Part shown: positions 23,085 to 36,377 of the stretch, piece after piece | Numbering within the stretch: the stretch's first letter is position 1 | Layout: each line of letters opens with the position of its first letter | Origin: Aspidiotus rigidus | Taxonomy: Eukaryota; Arthropoda; Insecta; Hemiptera; Diaspididae | Direction of reading: 5' to 3' | DNA length: 64,000 nt | Assembly (NCBI GenBank): GCA_035079385.1 | Contig: JAVHKY010000023.1 | Span: 7,518,001-7,582,000, forward strand | Notes under the pieces: generated by a model | Told to the model about the DNA's origin: nothing | The model's database searches: none | What the model saw: the letters and a program-made list of their open reading frames with translations, nothing else | Position numbers and translations under genes: made by a program

Positions 23085-24332
23085 TGTTTCGAGTTTCCTG
23101 ATGAAGTAGGGATCCCTATTAAATCACCTGTAGGCTCTCTCATCTCCGAAATTTTCATGTCTAAGTTTGAACTTGACCTCTTTTCCTCGAACCAGGTGTT
23201 ACTTAATCATATTCATTATTGGCACAGGTACGTTGATGACGTTCTATGTACCTGGACTGGTCCCCCAGATCTCCTTGGTGAGTTTTTGAGGCATCTCAAT
23301 TCCTGGTACCCTTCCATCAAATTTACGTTGGAAATAGGGGTATATTCCATTAACTTTTTGGATTTATCGATCTTTATAATAGACGGTACCCATAAGTTTG
23401 GAATTTACAGGAAAGATACTACGACCGATGTTTTAGTCCACGGTGGTTCGTTCGGTCCTGTTGCTCACAAGATGGCTGCTTTTCATAGCCTAGTTCACAG
23501 ACTGACTCGTATTCCTTTGAGTCAGTCTGCCTTCAAGAAAGAGTTAATCACAATAAAACACCTGGCCAGAGTGAATGGGGTCAATGTCGATATTGACGTG
23601 ATGGTTCGGAGGAAAGTTACGAGGAGCCTTCTTGATTCCACCACCTCCCTCCCCCGAGACGTGATCCGTGATCGCTGTTTGTGTTGGATCAGTCGCCCTT
23701 TCTTGGGGAAGTTCTCTCTCCAATTGGGTCGGACCCTCCGCCCGTTTGGCTTCAGACCCACGTTTTACAACCCTACCATAGTCAATAGGTTGTTTGTGAG
23801 ACTGAAGGACCCCATACCTGTTGATGAGAGGAGTGGTGTTTACAAGTTGGAATGTGGGGATTGTGGGGGCTTTTATATTGGTGAGACCAGCCGCCAAATG
23901 AAAGTTAGAATAGCTGCGCACCTGAAGTCTTGGAAGAAGGGACACTTAGGGGAGTCAGCTTTTGCTGATCATTTGATAAACAGTGGCCACAGCTTCCGCG
24001 AGGGATCCGAAAAGCTCCTCCATAAGGAGAATTCCTACGGTAAGCGCATCGCGCTCGAGAATATAGAGATAATGCGTCATCTCAACACCGACAGCATCAC
24101 TGTATTCAACTCGTACATTCCGGAAAATGGCCTGATCGAACTGGTTTATGATTCACACCGCGATTTCTCGTTCGAACAATCTTAATACCTTGCTCTTCTT
24201 TTCTGTTTGTCAGTTGCTTTCATTTCAGGCTTGAAGATGGTTTATTAACCGAAAGCGCTCCTCGTGTATATTTTCTACGGTTTGCATTGTTTACTTTTCC
24301 TTCGGAGTATTCGTCCTTTCGCGTTTATTATG
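23085..24332 (+). mobile_element. Penelope-like element, 5'-truncated, plus strand
   Basis: It begins within RT motif B (the frame at 23157 is fixed by the sequence, not by a true start) and has an intact 342-codon frame to 24185. It keeps HRYVDDVLCTWTGPPDLL (motif C), the RT C-terminal region and the GIY-YIG domain (SGVYKLECGDCGGFYIGETS, then SFREGSEKLLHK). It is about 90% identical in protein to the minus copy at 20744-21990, so the two form inverted arms of about 1.24 kb separated by the 1.1-kb N-terminal RT part of the minus copy. The 3' tails match to about 24332. Confidence 0.9.
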
Positions 24333-24889
24333 GATAGCCGTAACCTGGAGGAACGGATTCGTTTAACTGATCTATGACATCATCAGATTGCAACTTGGAA
24401 GAAAGAATGGAATACATCAAATTACTTTGTCGCGATGTACCCCCCTCCTATCGTATATACCGCGGAGGTCGAAATTTTTCTAAGTTCCCTCTCTGTGACG
24501 TCATTAACCTAGGCCCGCTCGTGGAAGAAAATTTCCTGATAGCGGATTCTCCGCTAAAAAAATTAAAACGGTCTTTAGTACAACCAATAGAATTTTTCAA
24601 CTCTTAAGGAACTGAGAGGTAATCTTGCATTTTTGATCCTCGTTTTTTTGATTTTAAATTATAACTCTAGCAACTTTGTGTTTGTGAATTTCAACAAATT
24701 TATGGGTCGTCAATAAATTCTTGATATTTTGGACTAGCTTGTAGACTTGTAGAACACTTCGTATACTATAGTAAAGTAAGTAAGGCTCAGAACTCTAAAT
24801 TTTTCCGGAAAAAAGTTGGTCAAATAACACGTTACCATTTTTCTTAGCCTCATTTAGTGTCAAAAATACGCAATTTTTCTTCGAAATCT
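24333..24889. other. No gene; one dispersed-repeat unit
   Basis: CCCCCCTCCTATCGTATATACC at 24440-24461 belongs to the family described for 18641-20743. The remainder is AT-rich and unassigned. Confidence 0.4.
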
Positions 24890-25038
24890 CGAAAAAAAAA
24901 TTCGTTATAATAGAGTAAATTGTTCGTTATAAAGAAATTTTTTCATAGGTAAAACTCGTTGAAAGGGGAGGGACCACGGAAAAATTCGTAAAATAGAGGA
25001 ATTCGTTATATAGGAGTTCGTTATAGAGTTTCCACTGT
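24890..25038. mobile_element. Fragment resembling a pogo/Tigger-type terminus
   Basis: Read on the minus strand, 25038 onwards is CAGTGGAAACTCTATAACGAA with several GTTATA/ATAACGAA copies after it and a TA next to the end, the look of pogo-group ends with a TA target. The opposite end was not found, so this is a partial copy. Confidence 0.45.
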
Positions 25039-25124
25039 AGTATGAATTGATGAAATCTTGTTTTACTCGAAAAAAAAAAATCTCTTTTGTTTCAAGAAGA
25101 TTATCGATCTGTATTTCGGAAAAT

Positions 25125-26436
25125 TCATCCGACAACAGAGTTATACCCGTTGCTGGCATCATCGTACGAAACGTCACTCTTATCTGGGTCCCAAAGTCTA
25201 TTACCGACGACCGCCAGTCGAACATTACCGCTTATAGTTTCGGGAAACACTTTTCCGCTGTACGAATCGACGAGGTAAACGAAGATTTGATTTGTCTTGT
25301 AGGCTTGCGAAAGAACATACTCGAATTTCTCTTTCCTTTCCGGAAATTCGCAACTCATCGTCCACTCTTCGAATGTTCTTCTGCCCGCTTTTACAACGGC
25401 GTTCGCATTTGGCGTTCGGAATGAAATCGTCCTTCTCGTGCAGATTCCATCAACTTCGTCAATAATCGAATGCGGAAATTCGAGTACCCCGTCGAAATAG
25501 AACGAGTTGAAAACGGCCACACAAATTCGTAATTTCTCTGCAAAACTCAGCTTGCACAACGGGTCTTCTATTCGACTGCGAGCTGTATTACAAACAATTG
25601 CGTACGGTAATTAAGAAACTAAACAGAATTCTTGAAGGGGCCGGGAGAAACTCACTTGGTAAATATTTTCCGCGTCTCCTCAAGTATGAGTTCTCAATTT
25701 GTTCGCGAGTACCAAATATTGCGGTCTTTGCCGCGTCTTCGACCAGACCCTGTAATCTGAATTGTCCTTCAACATAAGCAAATATAAATCGAGCGGCGAT
25801 GTAATCTTGGGTCGACTTCGTCTCTACATTAATGTTATACTCTCTGGAAACAAAATATTTGTTGATCTCCTCGAACTCGTGAACTAAACAAGGAAACGCG
25901 TGTTCTAGGATATCTGGTTTGGACGTTTCATAAAGGGATGGTACTACGATTTCCTTGCTGGTGTAGTCTTCTTGATGACGACTGAAAACACGAGATATAT
26001 TGGATTCCGCGGATAGTTTGTACGGGCGTCTTCCAAACATACCGAACACACGGCTACTGAATATATCCCGACAGATCTTCTTTTTGGTAGTGCTATCGAG
26101 CTTCGGCACACAATAAAAGCACTCTTGAACGAAAAGAAAAGAAAAAAATCACCAACCCTTTCATGAAAAATTTCCAAAGTCAAATTGTATAGAAAGTTGA
26201 CACTTTTTTCTGATATGCCAAAAACCGTTTACGAATTGGAACGATTTGTTGATATACATGCACCAGAATGATGAATAGAAAAAGATCTTACTCGGGCCTC
26301 CAATTATTGGATAGAAATAAAGAGCAGCAGTCGCACCAGAAACGACAACAAATCTTTTTACATCTGGTTTGCTTTCAAGGCATTTCGTTCTCATCACAAT
26401 ACTAAAAAGAATGACGTTATAGAGGTAAATGATCAT
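25125..26436 (-). CDS. Unidentified secreted protein gene, three exons
   Basis: Exons on the minus strand are 26436-26292, 26123-25656 and 25582-25125. Introns use GTAAGA...AAG and GTGAGT...CAG, both in phase 1, and the joined length (1071 nt) is a whole number of codons for about 356 residues. The ATG at 26436 starts MIIYLYNVILFSIVM, a plausible signal peptide. Later parts include KCFYCVPKLDSTTKKKIC, a middle domain with CLVHEFEEINKYFV, and VAVFNSFYFDGVLEFP near the start of the last exon. It is about the size of a serpin and the last segment recalls serpin strand regions, but no reactive-site loop or signature is present, so I leave it unnamed. Coding sequence is much less AT-rich than its flanks. 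A donor-like site after the stop is not excluded. Confidence 0.65.
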
Positions 26437-28430
26437 TTTAAATTGGTAAAGTGCTTTCTTTTTTCAAATCAGTTCTCTCTTCGAAAAGAGTTTGATCGCT
26501 GAAATATATGGAGCTTTACTGTAAGCGTAAAAATATTGAAATATTGTTTACTCAACATTTCGCAATCTACTGACAAATATTTGTACAATATTTTGTTTGA
26601 CATATTCAAGTCTTTTATTTAGAAACTGAATACTGTAGGAAGGGGAGGAAATTAGAAGATCGCGAAAAATACTACTTAGAATATTTTGTTAAAATGACCA
26701 TTAGTAAGTAAGTCTATAGTTTTTTAACTTGCATTACATTTCTAGTTTAGTCTTAGTATAAAACTGAATGTTAAAGTCATTTTTTACAAAGTCAAAAAGA
26801 AGGTTATAGAAAAAGTTTTGAGATTGACGATGAAATTATAAGGACTCTAAATATTGTCAGAAAATCTGCGTTTCGCGTTTGAAGGAGTCGATAGGAAGGT
26901 GGGAAAGGATTTAAAAAGAATTCGATCGTCTAGCATTCTAGCTATACATACTGAGGAGAGGTACTAGAGAAAACTTCGATCTTTCAGATATATACATGAA
27001 GAGAGAGTCCGATCATCCAAGTGTGGAATAATTTGGCCACTCTAGCAAAATCGAGGGCTGTGAGACTTTGGGCCACACATTTATATATGAGATGGGAGTG
27101 GAACTTGGGAGAAATTTCGTCAGCGAGGAATCTAGGAACCAGACAGGGGGCGTTTGTCAACATTTTGTTTGCCTTCAATTCTCGTTCACTTATAAAATTT
27201 TTCTTCGTTCACGTTCGTTTGCTATTGTTTGCAACGTTTGCCGCGATGTCAGCAAACCTAGCGGGTTTTTTTGCGAGTGAGAAACTTTGAACAGCGGGGC
27301 GCTAATGTCGAATCGGGGATTGTGAAATTTCTCATTCAAACGACAAAGGCTATCAACATTTTGAATGAAAAGTAAATTCTTCAAAACTGTAGCAATTCAT
27401 TAATGCAACACAAGTTGTTTGTTTCGAAGAAATTATCGTCCGTCGTTTGCAGTCGTTTGTTTGTTCCAACGATAGTTAGCTAGCCGTTAGCCGAGTGATT
27501 TTTGCACAATTTTAGCTGGTCATTAGCTAGCCAATCAGGATAAATATTAGCAGTAGCCAGGTGTTAGCCATTCAAAATCAAACTTCTAACGGTTAACAAA
27601 AGAGACTATTTTCCTCAGTCCTACAGAGTACAGATTGATTCCTCGCAGTGAAATCAATGAATCGAATTCGTGCAAATGAGTCGCGAACTAAGCAGGTTAA
27701 ATGCTGCAGCTGCTTCCCTGCAAAGATGTAAACAAACTTTTTGTGTGTTAATTACCGTAACAATCACATAGTTTCCACGAAAATTTATGATATGTTAATG
27801 ATGGGTGATCTCAATATAGGAAGTGTCAGGTTTGTATTTCATGAAACAAGACCGCTTGTCTTTAACAAATCGTTCATTTTTAAAATACTCGGGTCTTAGT
27901 AAACGTTACGTGATCCTTATGGGAATTATTATGGGAATTAACACGCAAAAAGTTTGTTTACTTTTGCAGGGAAACAGCTGCAGCAGGCAGGCCCAGTTTC
28001 AGTTCAAATTGAACGAAATCACTGTCGTTCGTTCGCAAGTATGTCGTCACGGGGAATTGGTCTATTCTTGGTTTCTAATTGAAGATGTATCTGTGAAAAG
28101 AGCCTCCGCAAGGAAATATTAAACATAGAAAAACGAATTTGAAGTTTTGAGTGGATATAATTTTATAACAATAAGTTCAATCAATAAAAGTGTACGGTAA
28201 GAATAAAAATCGAAGAGCATTTCTTTTTCTATAAGATGCAATAATACATTGTCAATCTGTTGAATATTGAATTCAGAGAAAACGGGAGAGAAGAGATGAC
28301 GCGGAGGCCCTTCTTACAGAGATGGGTAAAATCCCATACAAAAAAAAAAAAAAAAAAAGATCGGCAATGAACTGAAACGTCTAAAAAATCATGGTCTCAG
28401 CAAAAAGGGCCTCTGTCACAGATACGTCCT
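26437..28430. other. No gene or repeat recognised
   Basis: Only short frames without recognisable content. It contains GTTAGCTAG-type short repeats near 27475-27560 and an A run of about 19 at 28340-28359. Confidence 0.4.
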
Positions 28431-28900
28431 CAATTTCTAGTAGTATTGAGATCAATTAACGGCTCCCAGGTGGAACAAAAAAACTCAATCAAGTATCTAG
28501 GACTCCACCAAGACTCCAAGCTCACTTGGAGAGAGCTCATCCATCATAAAGCGGCCCTAGATAAAACAAAAAACTCGAGAGTTGTATTGGCTACTGGGGA
28601 AACATTCCAAGCTGAAACTGAAGAGCAAGTTACTCTTATACCGAGCAATACTGCGTCCCATCTGGATGTATGGCTGTGAACTGAGGGGATGTGCTAAGCC
28701 GTCCATCATCCGAAGAGCCCAAAATCGATTCGTGCAAATGTTTACAAAAGCCTACCGCTACACTACAAATGAGGACCTACACAAATAAGACCTGAGGCTA
28801 GAAGTCGTTGATGAGATCATCCAAAGGCGGGCCCTCAAATACGAAAAACGCCTACTAAATCACCCAAATGTCGAGGTCACCAAGATGTCCGAAGACTGAA
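28430..28900 (+). mobile_element. Jockey-type non-LTR retrotransposon fragment
   Basis: Two overlapping frames (28446-28679 and 28582-28788) together give post-RT landmarks of the Jockey clade: SIKYLGLHQDSKLTWRELI, then LLGKHSKLKLKSKLLLYRA, ILRPIWMYGCELRG and SIIRRAQNRFVQM. A frameshift lies near 28580 and a stop at 28786. Upstream RT motifs are not present. Confidence 0.8.
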
Positions 28901-28973
28901 AAGGAGTAAAGCTTATGAACTGGTGTACGAGTAATTATACTATCTAGCTATTTAGAGGACAGTCGCTGGACTT

Positions 28974-29080
28974 GTCAGAGAAGAGTGCGCCACTGTTGAT
29001 ATTAACGCCACGACTGTATCTGTGACTTGTAACTATTCTGTGTATTAAGCAGGATAGTGGCGTGCGTCTTATACCTTAGA
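28974..29080. repeat. LTR-like direct repeat, left copy
   Basis: TGTCAGAGAAGAGTGCGCC and the next roughly 90 bp reappear at 36378-36482, with a 4-bp difference near the end. The start with TG and the position of the right copy directly after GGGAGGAG suggest the start of a long terminal repeat. Confidence 0.6.
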
Positions 29081-32000
29081 ATGGATGTACTCATGTAATA
29101 TAATAAAGTACTAGCAAGACGGCGCGCCTTTGGCGCGCCTCTTACGTTGTCACGTATTAATTTAATATTTTAGACATTTCATTTCTCCTTATTTTTTTAA
29201 TTTTTTGATACTTGTGTCATCTAAATTTTCAAATATTTCTTCATATTGCCTATCACTCATAACAAAACAGAAGAAGTAAGGAATTGTCAATGAATAATTG
29301 ACATAAGACAAATCAAATTTTTTATGGAGAACATGTAAATACAGGAATAATTTTTAATAACCTCGGTAAATAATGTAGAAATTGCTATTCTGGAAAATAA
29401 TGGAAAAAAAAAATAATAAAAAATAACAGAAATTCTGTAGATAACTTTTCTCTGGACCTGTATTCAAAATTTTTGTGCAAACTCTCCATCTTTTTCAGTC
29501 TTCTACATCTATCTCCTCTAATTATCCGTACCGTAATAATTGATTCTACGTGTCGTCTTCCTGCAATCTGCAAATGAATAGAAGAAAAAGGTTTCGATTC
29601 TAAGATTAGTTGATTCATTTTCTCATTTCGCTTTCACTTTTTCTTCTCAAGGTCCTTAATATATTCTTTCGGGTCCACTCACCTCCAGCTAACAGTTATT
29701 TTTGACGTCGAGTCCGTATTTTTGTAATTCACTATTCTGTAAGTATTCTTCTGTCAGATCGTGATGACGTCAAGTCCTTCTCCAGTTTATAATCCAAGTC
29801 AACCCTCTTGTCATAATTGTATAGCTCGATGTACAAAATTTTTTCAATTTCAACTCATCTGGTGGTTCAATGTTTTCCAAGATCCTCTCCTGTCATACAT
29901 AGCTCAATTCCCATAATGTTTCAAATGTTTTTAAATCTGACTCATTTGATAGAAAACATTTTTCCTAACCCCCGTCTATCATATACAGCTTAAAAGTCCT
30001 AATTTTTCCAATTTTTCCGATTCCCTCCAGCTTTAGTTAGCTCAATTTTAGAAAGTTTATCAAATCCAACCCGTTTTTTTGGGACTTTAATTTTGAATTC
30101 AATTCTCAATATTGAAATCAATCCATCCCATAGAAGAGGATCTGTGAATTCCTTGTTTAACTTTGTTTAACGCCATTGTTTTTCATTATAACTTTCAATT
30201 CAACTTTTTTGGTTGAATAATATAATCCTGATTAAAATCTTCATTATAATATTCATTTAGTCAATATCCCTGCGGTATCGCTCCCTCTATTTTTCCCCGA
30301 ATACACGTCTCTCACATTAGGTTTCAGCTTATAATTTCCAACCCCATCTCAAGAATAAAACACACTCACATATTCTTCATACTCCATCATTTACTTAATC
30401 ATCAGAAACTTTTATTCGGATTTTGGTTGACATCAGTTATCCTCAATACAATGAAACTGCTTGCAAGCTTAAAAACTCCACTCTCTCACCTAAAATTATT
30501 ACTGACTATATTTCGCAGAAGAATTACACACTTGTAACTTAGAAATTTATATCAATAGTCAATTTGTAGGAGTCTTTAAAAATTTAAAAACAAAAAGGGC
30601 AAAAATTTGAAAATCAACAAACCAATATAAAATTAAACTAAAAAATATAAAGTTTATAAAATAAAATTAAACAAAAGTCAAAAATAGTCGAAAAATTCCC
30701 AAGGTTAGGTAGTGGAGCAGCAATGGCTTCATACAACTTATTCTCACTTGCACAATGCAAATAATGATAAATATTCATTGTAATATCGACACTATTAGGC
30801 CTATATATGCCGGCTGGATTATAAAATAGATTGAACGATTCCCAAAATAATAAATCGAATTCCTTTAGAATGGATAAAGAGTAATTTGCTGAAATTGTTG
30901 ACAAAGAGCATAGATTAGTAGTACCTATGAACATCTATCATAGGTCAGGAATAATTTAATCGAGTAAAAGAAGTATAAACACGAACAGCAATAATCTTGA
31001 ATCCAAAATGAAAAAACGAAGTGAAGACCTTCTACAGATTAGTTTACAAATCACAACAGAAATGAATTCGAAAGCTATGATAAATTCGAAATTCGAATAA
31101 TGTTCATCGACATTAATTTGTTACCTACTACTACAACTACAATTTTAACAATAGAAATTCGTCTTCAACCTTTGACTATTTATCATACGTAGGATAAATA
31201 GTCGAAGTCTTCAATGTACGTATGTACACGTCAACCATTTGTTTTCAAAATGTTCCGGCACTGATGAGAAAAATATGAGAAACACGGTCGCTAGTCGCTA
31301 CACACCATCAGGCGGATCGAAAAAGCCAAAAAACAATTCGTCGGCCGTTTAGGTGATAAGTAGTGATAGCTTCGCTTTAGTAATATAGACTTCGCTTTAG
31401 TAATATAGATTATTCTATTAGTTAGGTGTTGTTAATTATGAAAGATATAAGTGATAGTAGAGATATTCTGACATGGTATACCATTGGTAATTAATGGATA
31501 CTTGATAGGTTACCCTAAATATAAGTTATTACGTAAATCACATACCGAATGCAAATAGCGGCGCGTTATGCGTCTTCTGCATTCGTTACTTCCAAAAGGA
31601 ATTACCTCCGTAAGGAGTTTAAACACTAATTAACCGGAAGAGAATTTTTTTTTCTCTCCGGACAACTGGACACTGCCAGAATTATTCAGGTAACCATCAA
31701 ACCAAAAAATAATTACCGATGCATTAGTCAATGCTTCGATAAGATGCTCAGGAGGATCAGTACGTATCGGAATGCGAAAATCGTTTGCAGTTCGCTGGGC
31801 GGCTAGTAACTCTACGGGGCGCAGAGTAATGGTAATGAAATTAGTTCTTTGAACTTACGGTCACCGAGGTGGATTGATCACCCTACTCGCGGGCTGTACT
31901 AGTAGGAAGCTAGCCATTATTTGTATGCCAAAACAGTACGGAGTACACTCAGTAATTGAGGCTCCGGTAAAGCTCTGATCTGGAGTCCAACATCCCTTAC

Positions 32001-32322
32001 TATCGCTAAAGTTATCTTTCGGTTATATCTGATATCTGAAGTGTGACGACACTGAGGGTATTCGGCGCTGTAACTGTCCAAATGTCGTAAGAGTGAAACC
32101 TCCGCCTGAGTTTCTCAACGTCGAAATAAAAGTTTAGTAGGCGCGAACTGGTGCAGGTGGAACGACTACGTGAGGACTTGACTGTATTAATTATGTCGCG
32201 ACTCTATACGTTGTAATTCGTGCTAGAAGAATATCCAGGATGCACGTAGTAATTTCGTGGAACGACGACGTTGTCTCGAGCCGAACTTTTTCTTCACGGT
32301 TTTGGGTTCGCAAAATAAACAA
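29081..32322. other. No gene; probably the 5' noncoding part of a copia element plus unrelated repeats
   Basis: 29122-29138 contains two GGCGCGCC sites three bases apart (a perfect palindrome). 29760-30070 carries degenerate CTATCATATACAGCT units. No primer-binding site or gag frame was found. Confidence 0.35.
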
Positions 32323-32451
32323 AACGCAGTAAATTAAAGTCATCAGGACTATAAACCGTAACGCTAACGCAGTAAATTAAAGTCATCAGGACTATAAATT
32401 GTAACGCTAACGCAGTAAATTAAAGTCCCCAGGACTATAAACCGTAACACT
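32323..32451. repeat. Tandem repeat, three units of 43 bp
   Basis: Units start at 32323, 32366 and 32409 with AACGCAGTAAATTAAAGTC. The third has CCCC for CATC. It lies 250 bp upstream of the copia frame. Confidence 0.85.
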
Positions 32452-32700
32452 AAAATACTCGACCAAGTTACTTAAGTTACATGACTTAACTTGGTATTTA
32501 ATATTATCTAAAATCTAATAATAGAATATAAGACGTAATTCGTTCAAAGAGATTCATCTTACTTATTCCCATGAAATTGCTTCATTGCAGTTGCCTGGCT
32601 TTTCCGTTAATCAAAAGTCAAAATTAAGATCGAGTTTCTGCTATTCAAGTTAGGTATTTTAATTTGTTCAACGTTTGTCTCATCGGATCCTTGTAGCTAG

Positions 32701-35700
32701 TTGTCAAAATGGGAAGATCCAAATCGCAAAAGAAAAAGTCGAAGCTCAGCAAAAAGAAGAAAGTTTCTCGTCGCTCAACAAGCAGCTCCTCCGAATCAAA
32801 TTAGTTCGTCTGATGAGTCTACTCGCCGTGAAGTTCGTGACCGGAAAAACGCCGCGGATAGACGTCGTCTTACCGCGGATAGGAATACGTCGTCTTACCG
32901 CGAGATATCACCAACGTTAAATGATACTGATATTCAGCAAGAGATGGCTCAGTTTCGAGATCTTTTGAAATCAAAACTCGGTGAACTTAAATCTATGGCT
33001 ATGGCCATTGAGAAAGCCCATAACGATCTCATTACGTATGAATCTATAAATAAGTCTTATCATAGGCCTACTATTAAAAATGAAATTGAATGGTTTATCG
33101 ATGGTGGTGCCATCCACCACGTAACGAATTATATTAAGACTCTTATTAATATTCGTAAATTGGACAACCCAATTTATATGGGGTGTGCTAACAACAGTGC
33201 ACTTGAGGTAAAATTTATTGGTGATGCTCAGATAATTAATCCTTACACTAAGGATTACATCAAACTAACAGAAGTACGGTACGCGAAATCGTGCCCTGTA
33301 AACCTACTTTCCGAAAGGAAATTATGTGATAAAATAATTTTCGTCACTTTAGGAGATGAAAAACATCTCTTAGAACGAAGTTCTGGTCAGACACTTCATA
33401 TCGCTAAACAAAATGGAAAATTCTGGATCGCTAGAATGCTTCCAATAAATAAGTCAACCTCGAAAATTGTTAAAAAATACATAATATACCGTACTAAAAT
33501 ACTAAATAATGTAAATCTGTCAAACAATAATAATTAATGTTGTTTCGCAGCAGGCACTGAATTCGGGAGGAGAAACTTCCAATTCACAACAACTGACGTA
33601 AAATCCGGGAGGAGTCTTAACTGAAAACGAAAGTAAAAAGTCTAGAACTAAAAATCTCTCAAACAATAATGAACTAAAGACACAAGAAAGACTAAATAGA
33701 CTTACAAAATTCCGTACAAAATCTACAAAAATCACAAGAATTCGATCGTTAAGGTGAATTTGGTCTGTTAATTGGAATCAAGAGTACCGGATATAAAAAT
33801 TAATGTGCAAAGACTTCGAAATAGAAAATACAAAAATGCAACCGTCGACAAATCGAAAGATTTTATCATGAAAGTGCCAACCATGTTTTGAGCCAAACTG
33901 TTTCAATTATATCCTGATGATTAGGAAAACTAATTTAATTTATGAACTGTATAACCTCTAAAATAATCTCATAAAAGCAAGAGGTATGTGTTGCTGTAAA
34001 GTCGTTTGTGGTCTTTGAGCTGGTATGTAGAGTACCCAGATCACTCATGCTTCAATGAACACCAAAACTGAACCGAATACGCAGGTCGGGAGGAGATACG
34101 AATTTTTAAGATTCCTCAGCTTCAAAAATTTCATACCTAGTTTCAGCTAGAAAATAACTGAAACGGGAGGAGAATCTCCCAAAAACTAAAATCAAATCTG
34201 TGATTGTTGTATTTCACCCGACAACATGCAATCGGACACCGACAAAGTAATGAATCAACCACTTGACAATGAACATATTTATACAGATCACGAATTGATT
34301 CATCAACAGGAAGACGATTTGGAACTGGAATAACGTGTATTCATACCCAAATACAATCCACCCCTGACCAGGCATTGCTTTCTGCAAAATAAAACGACAA
34401 TAATTATAACATTATTGTCTCAAGTCAAGAAATCCACGATGACTCAGACTTCGTTCTAATTACTGACGATTAATTTAACCTACACGAATATAAAACGTTT
34501 AAACAAGCAAATAATTGTGCAGAAAAGAACCTATGGCGTCAAGCAATGAAAGACAAATTTAAATCCTTATTTAAAAATTAAACATTAAAAATATCGTTTC
34601 ATGCATCTTAGACATACGATTGATGTAATTCAATTTTCTAACCAAAGAGATTTAGAATTACATAAGTTGGATGTCACAATAGCTTTTCTTCATGGAACGT
34701 TTAACTCCAATTTTCATATGAAAATGCCACCTGAATTATTAGATTGTCTAAGTAAACCAGAAAATTATCCATAAGATCATATATGTTAAAATTGAATTAA
34801 GAAAGCAAATTAAGGGTCGAAAATCTCACCTAAATGATGGTTTCTAAAAATAACTCCTCTCTTGAAAAGTCTTGAACTTACTCAAAGTGAACATTGAGCT
34901 ACGCAAATACTACAAATGACGATCTCTTGCAATACGTTGAGGCATAATCTATTTACAATAAAACTCAAGTAGACACAACGTTACATAAATACTTGCATAA
35001 CTAGCCTACCTCGAGAAATAATCTCATGTGACTACCAATCAATTGAATAAATTGATGTTTGAAAGCGCAGTAACAACAAAAGTCGTAAAACTTAATGGCA
35101 ATGGCAAGTCAATACCGATGATAGTAATTATAGCAGAGGTTAAAACAAACAAAATGAGAGTTTCTACTAATTTGGGAGGAACTTCTTTTAATTCTAATAA
35201 CTCAATTTGTAGTAATTAAGTTCTGCGGAACAGCAGCTATAAAGGGAAGAGAATCTTTCAAAATCAAAGAAATAAGTAAAATAAAACAAGTTAAAGCAAA
35301 ATCTCAAATTTCTAAGACCAAAGATGTTCTATCAAAATTCGGTTTCTCGACAGCCAAATTTGAAATTAAAATCTTAAGGCTGTGGACCCAGCCTAATGCT
35401 CTCAAACGAGCACAGCATAAACATTTTACGCAGGAAAACTCAAGTTAATCTAAATCTTCTAAACATTAATTGCAATTTATCCGCATCAAAACGTGATAGG
35501 TGTACTCTTATATTTAAACAATTCAACTCGTTCAGATATTTTCTCCGCAGTTAATAGTTTAGGGAGGAGAAAGTGCACCATCACATAGGTACAGTAATTG
35601 GAAAGCTGTACAGCGAGTTCTCCGTTATGTATAAGGACAGACAATTGTACCACAATAAAATTATATATAACCGGCGAAGCAAAACGAAAACAAATCCTTC

Positions 35701-36377
35701 AAGTAACTTGCGTAATGTTACTTGAGATTAATGAAACCGTTCCAGTGGTGTCATGGAAGTCAGTCTCTTGGACTAACGAGATTGAAACCTAAAACATCCG
35801 GAAAAAGAGGCTTTATCATTCAAACAGAAGGTGATAAATTTATCAAAACTGTTGAGTTCATATTGGCAGCTTCACAATAACCAAATGAAATCTCTCTCCA
35901 AGTTAATGAAGGATGTTTTGAGTAATTCTCAAGAGAAACTTACCAGTTTTGCATTCAACTGTATTTTACATGTTTGTAACTAAACAGATCTTGTTCTTCT
36001 ACATTGAAACCAGAGCTTGAGTTTCTTATGGACGTGATCTGCAATATAATTCAATTCTCTCCTACTCCTACCCTGAAACAATTGGGAACAACTCACAGAG
36101 TATACTTGACCTTCCAATCAAGAGTCAACTCTCTCATAAAATAAATACTTATCTGACGAGCCAACAAAGCTGGTTAACAGTACTCAAATTTCTCTTTATA
36201 AAATCCCAAAAAGATAGAATCAATAGAATCTTGAAATTAGAAATAATTATTATAGACCTAGTTCACGGTTGTTCTACGTTATCAGCAAATCACAGAACCT
36301 GAGATAAGACAGGATAAGACTCTTCTAAGAATCTGATTGTGGATGGCGTCAATGATCAATCAGGGCACACGGGAGGA
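32701..36377 (+). mobile_element. Ty1/copia retrotransposon, strongly decayed
   Basis: The frame 32701-33537 contains a copia-type aspartic protease region: EIEWFIDGGAIHHVTN, where the usual motif is Asp-Ser-Gly-Ala, followed by CPVNLLSERKLCD. Its N-terminal part is Arg/Ser/Lys-rich; a shifted frame from the ATG at 32709 reads MGRSKSQKKKSKLSKKKK, so a frameshift joins two halves. Further on, only traces remain: LDVTIAFLHGTF near 34665 (RT motif A region) and NWKAVQRVLRYV near 35600 (between RT and RNase H). Integrase was not recognised. GGGAGGAG occurs at least six times between 33560 and 36376, the last just before the LTR-like repeat. Confidence 0.7.

Noticed and set aside
25125..26436. Serpin
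   Set aside because: Size and the FNSFYFDG segment suggested it, but there is no hinge, reactive loop or C-terminal signature.
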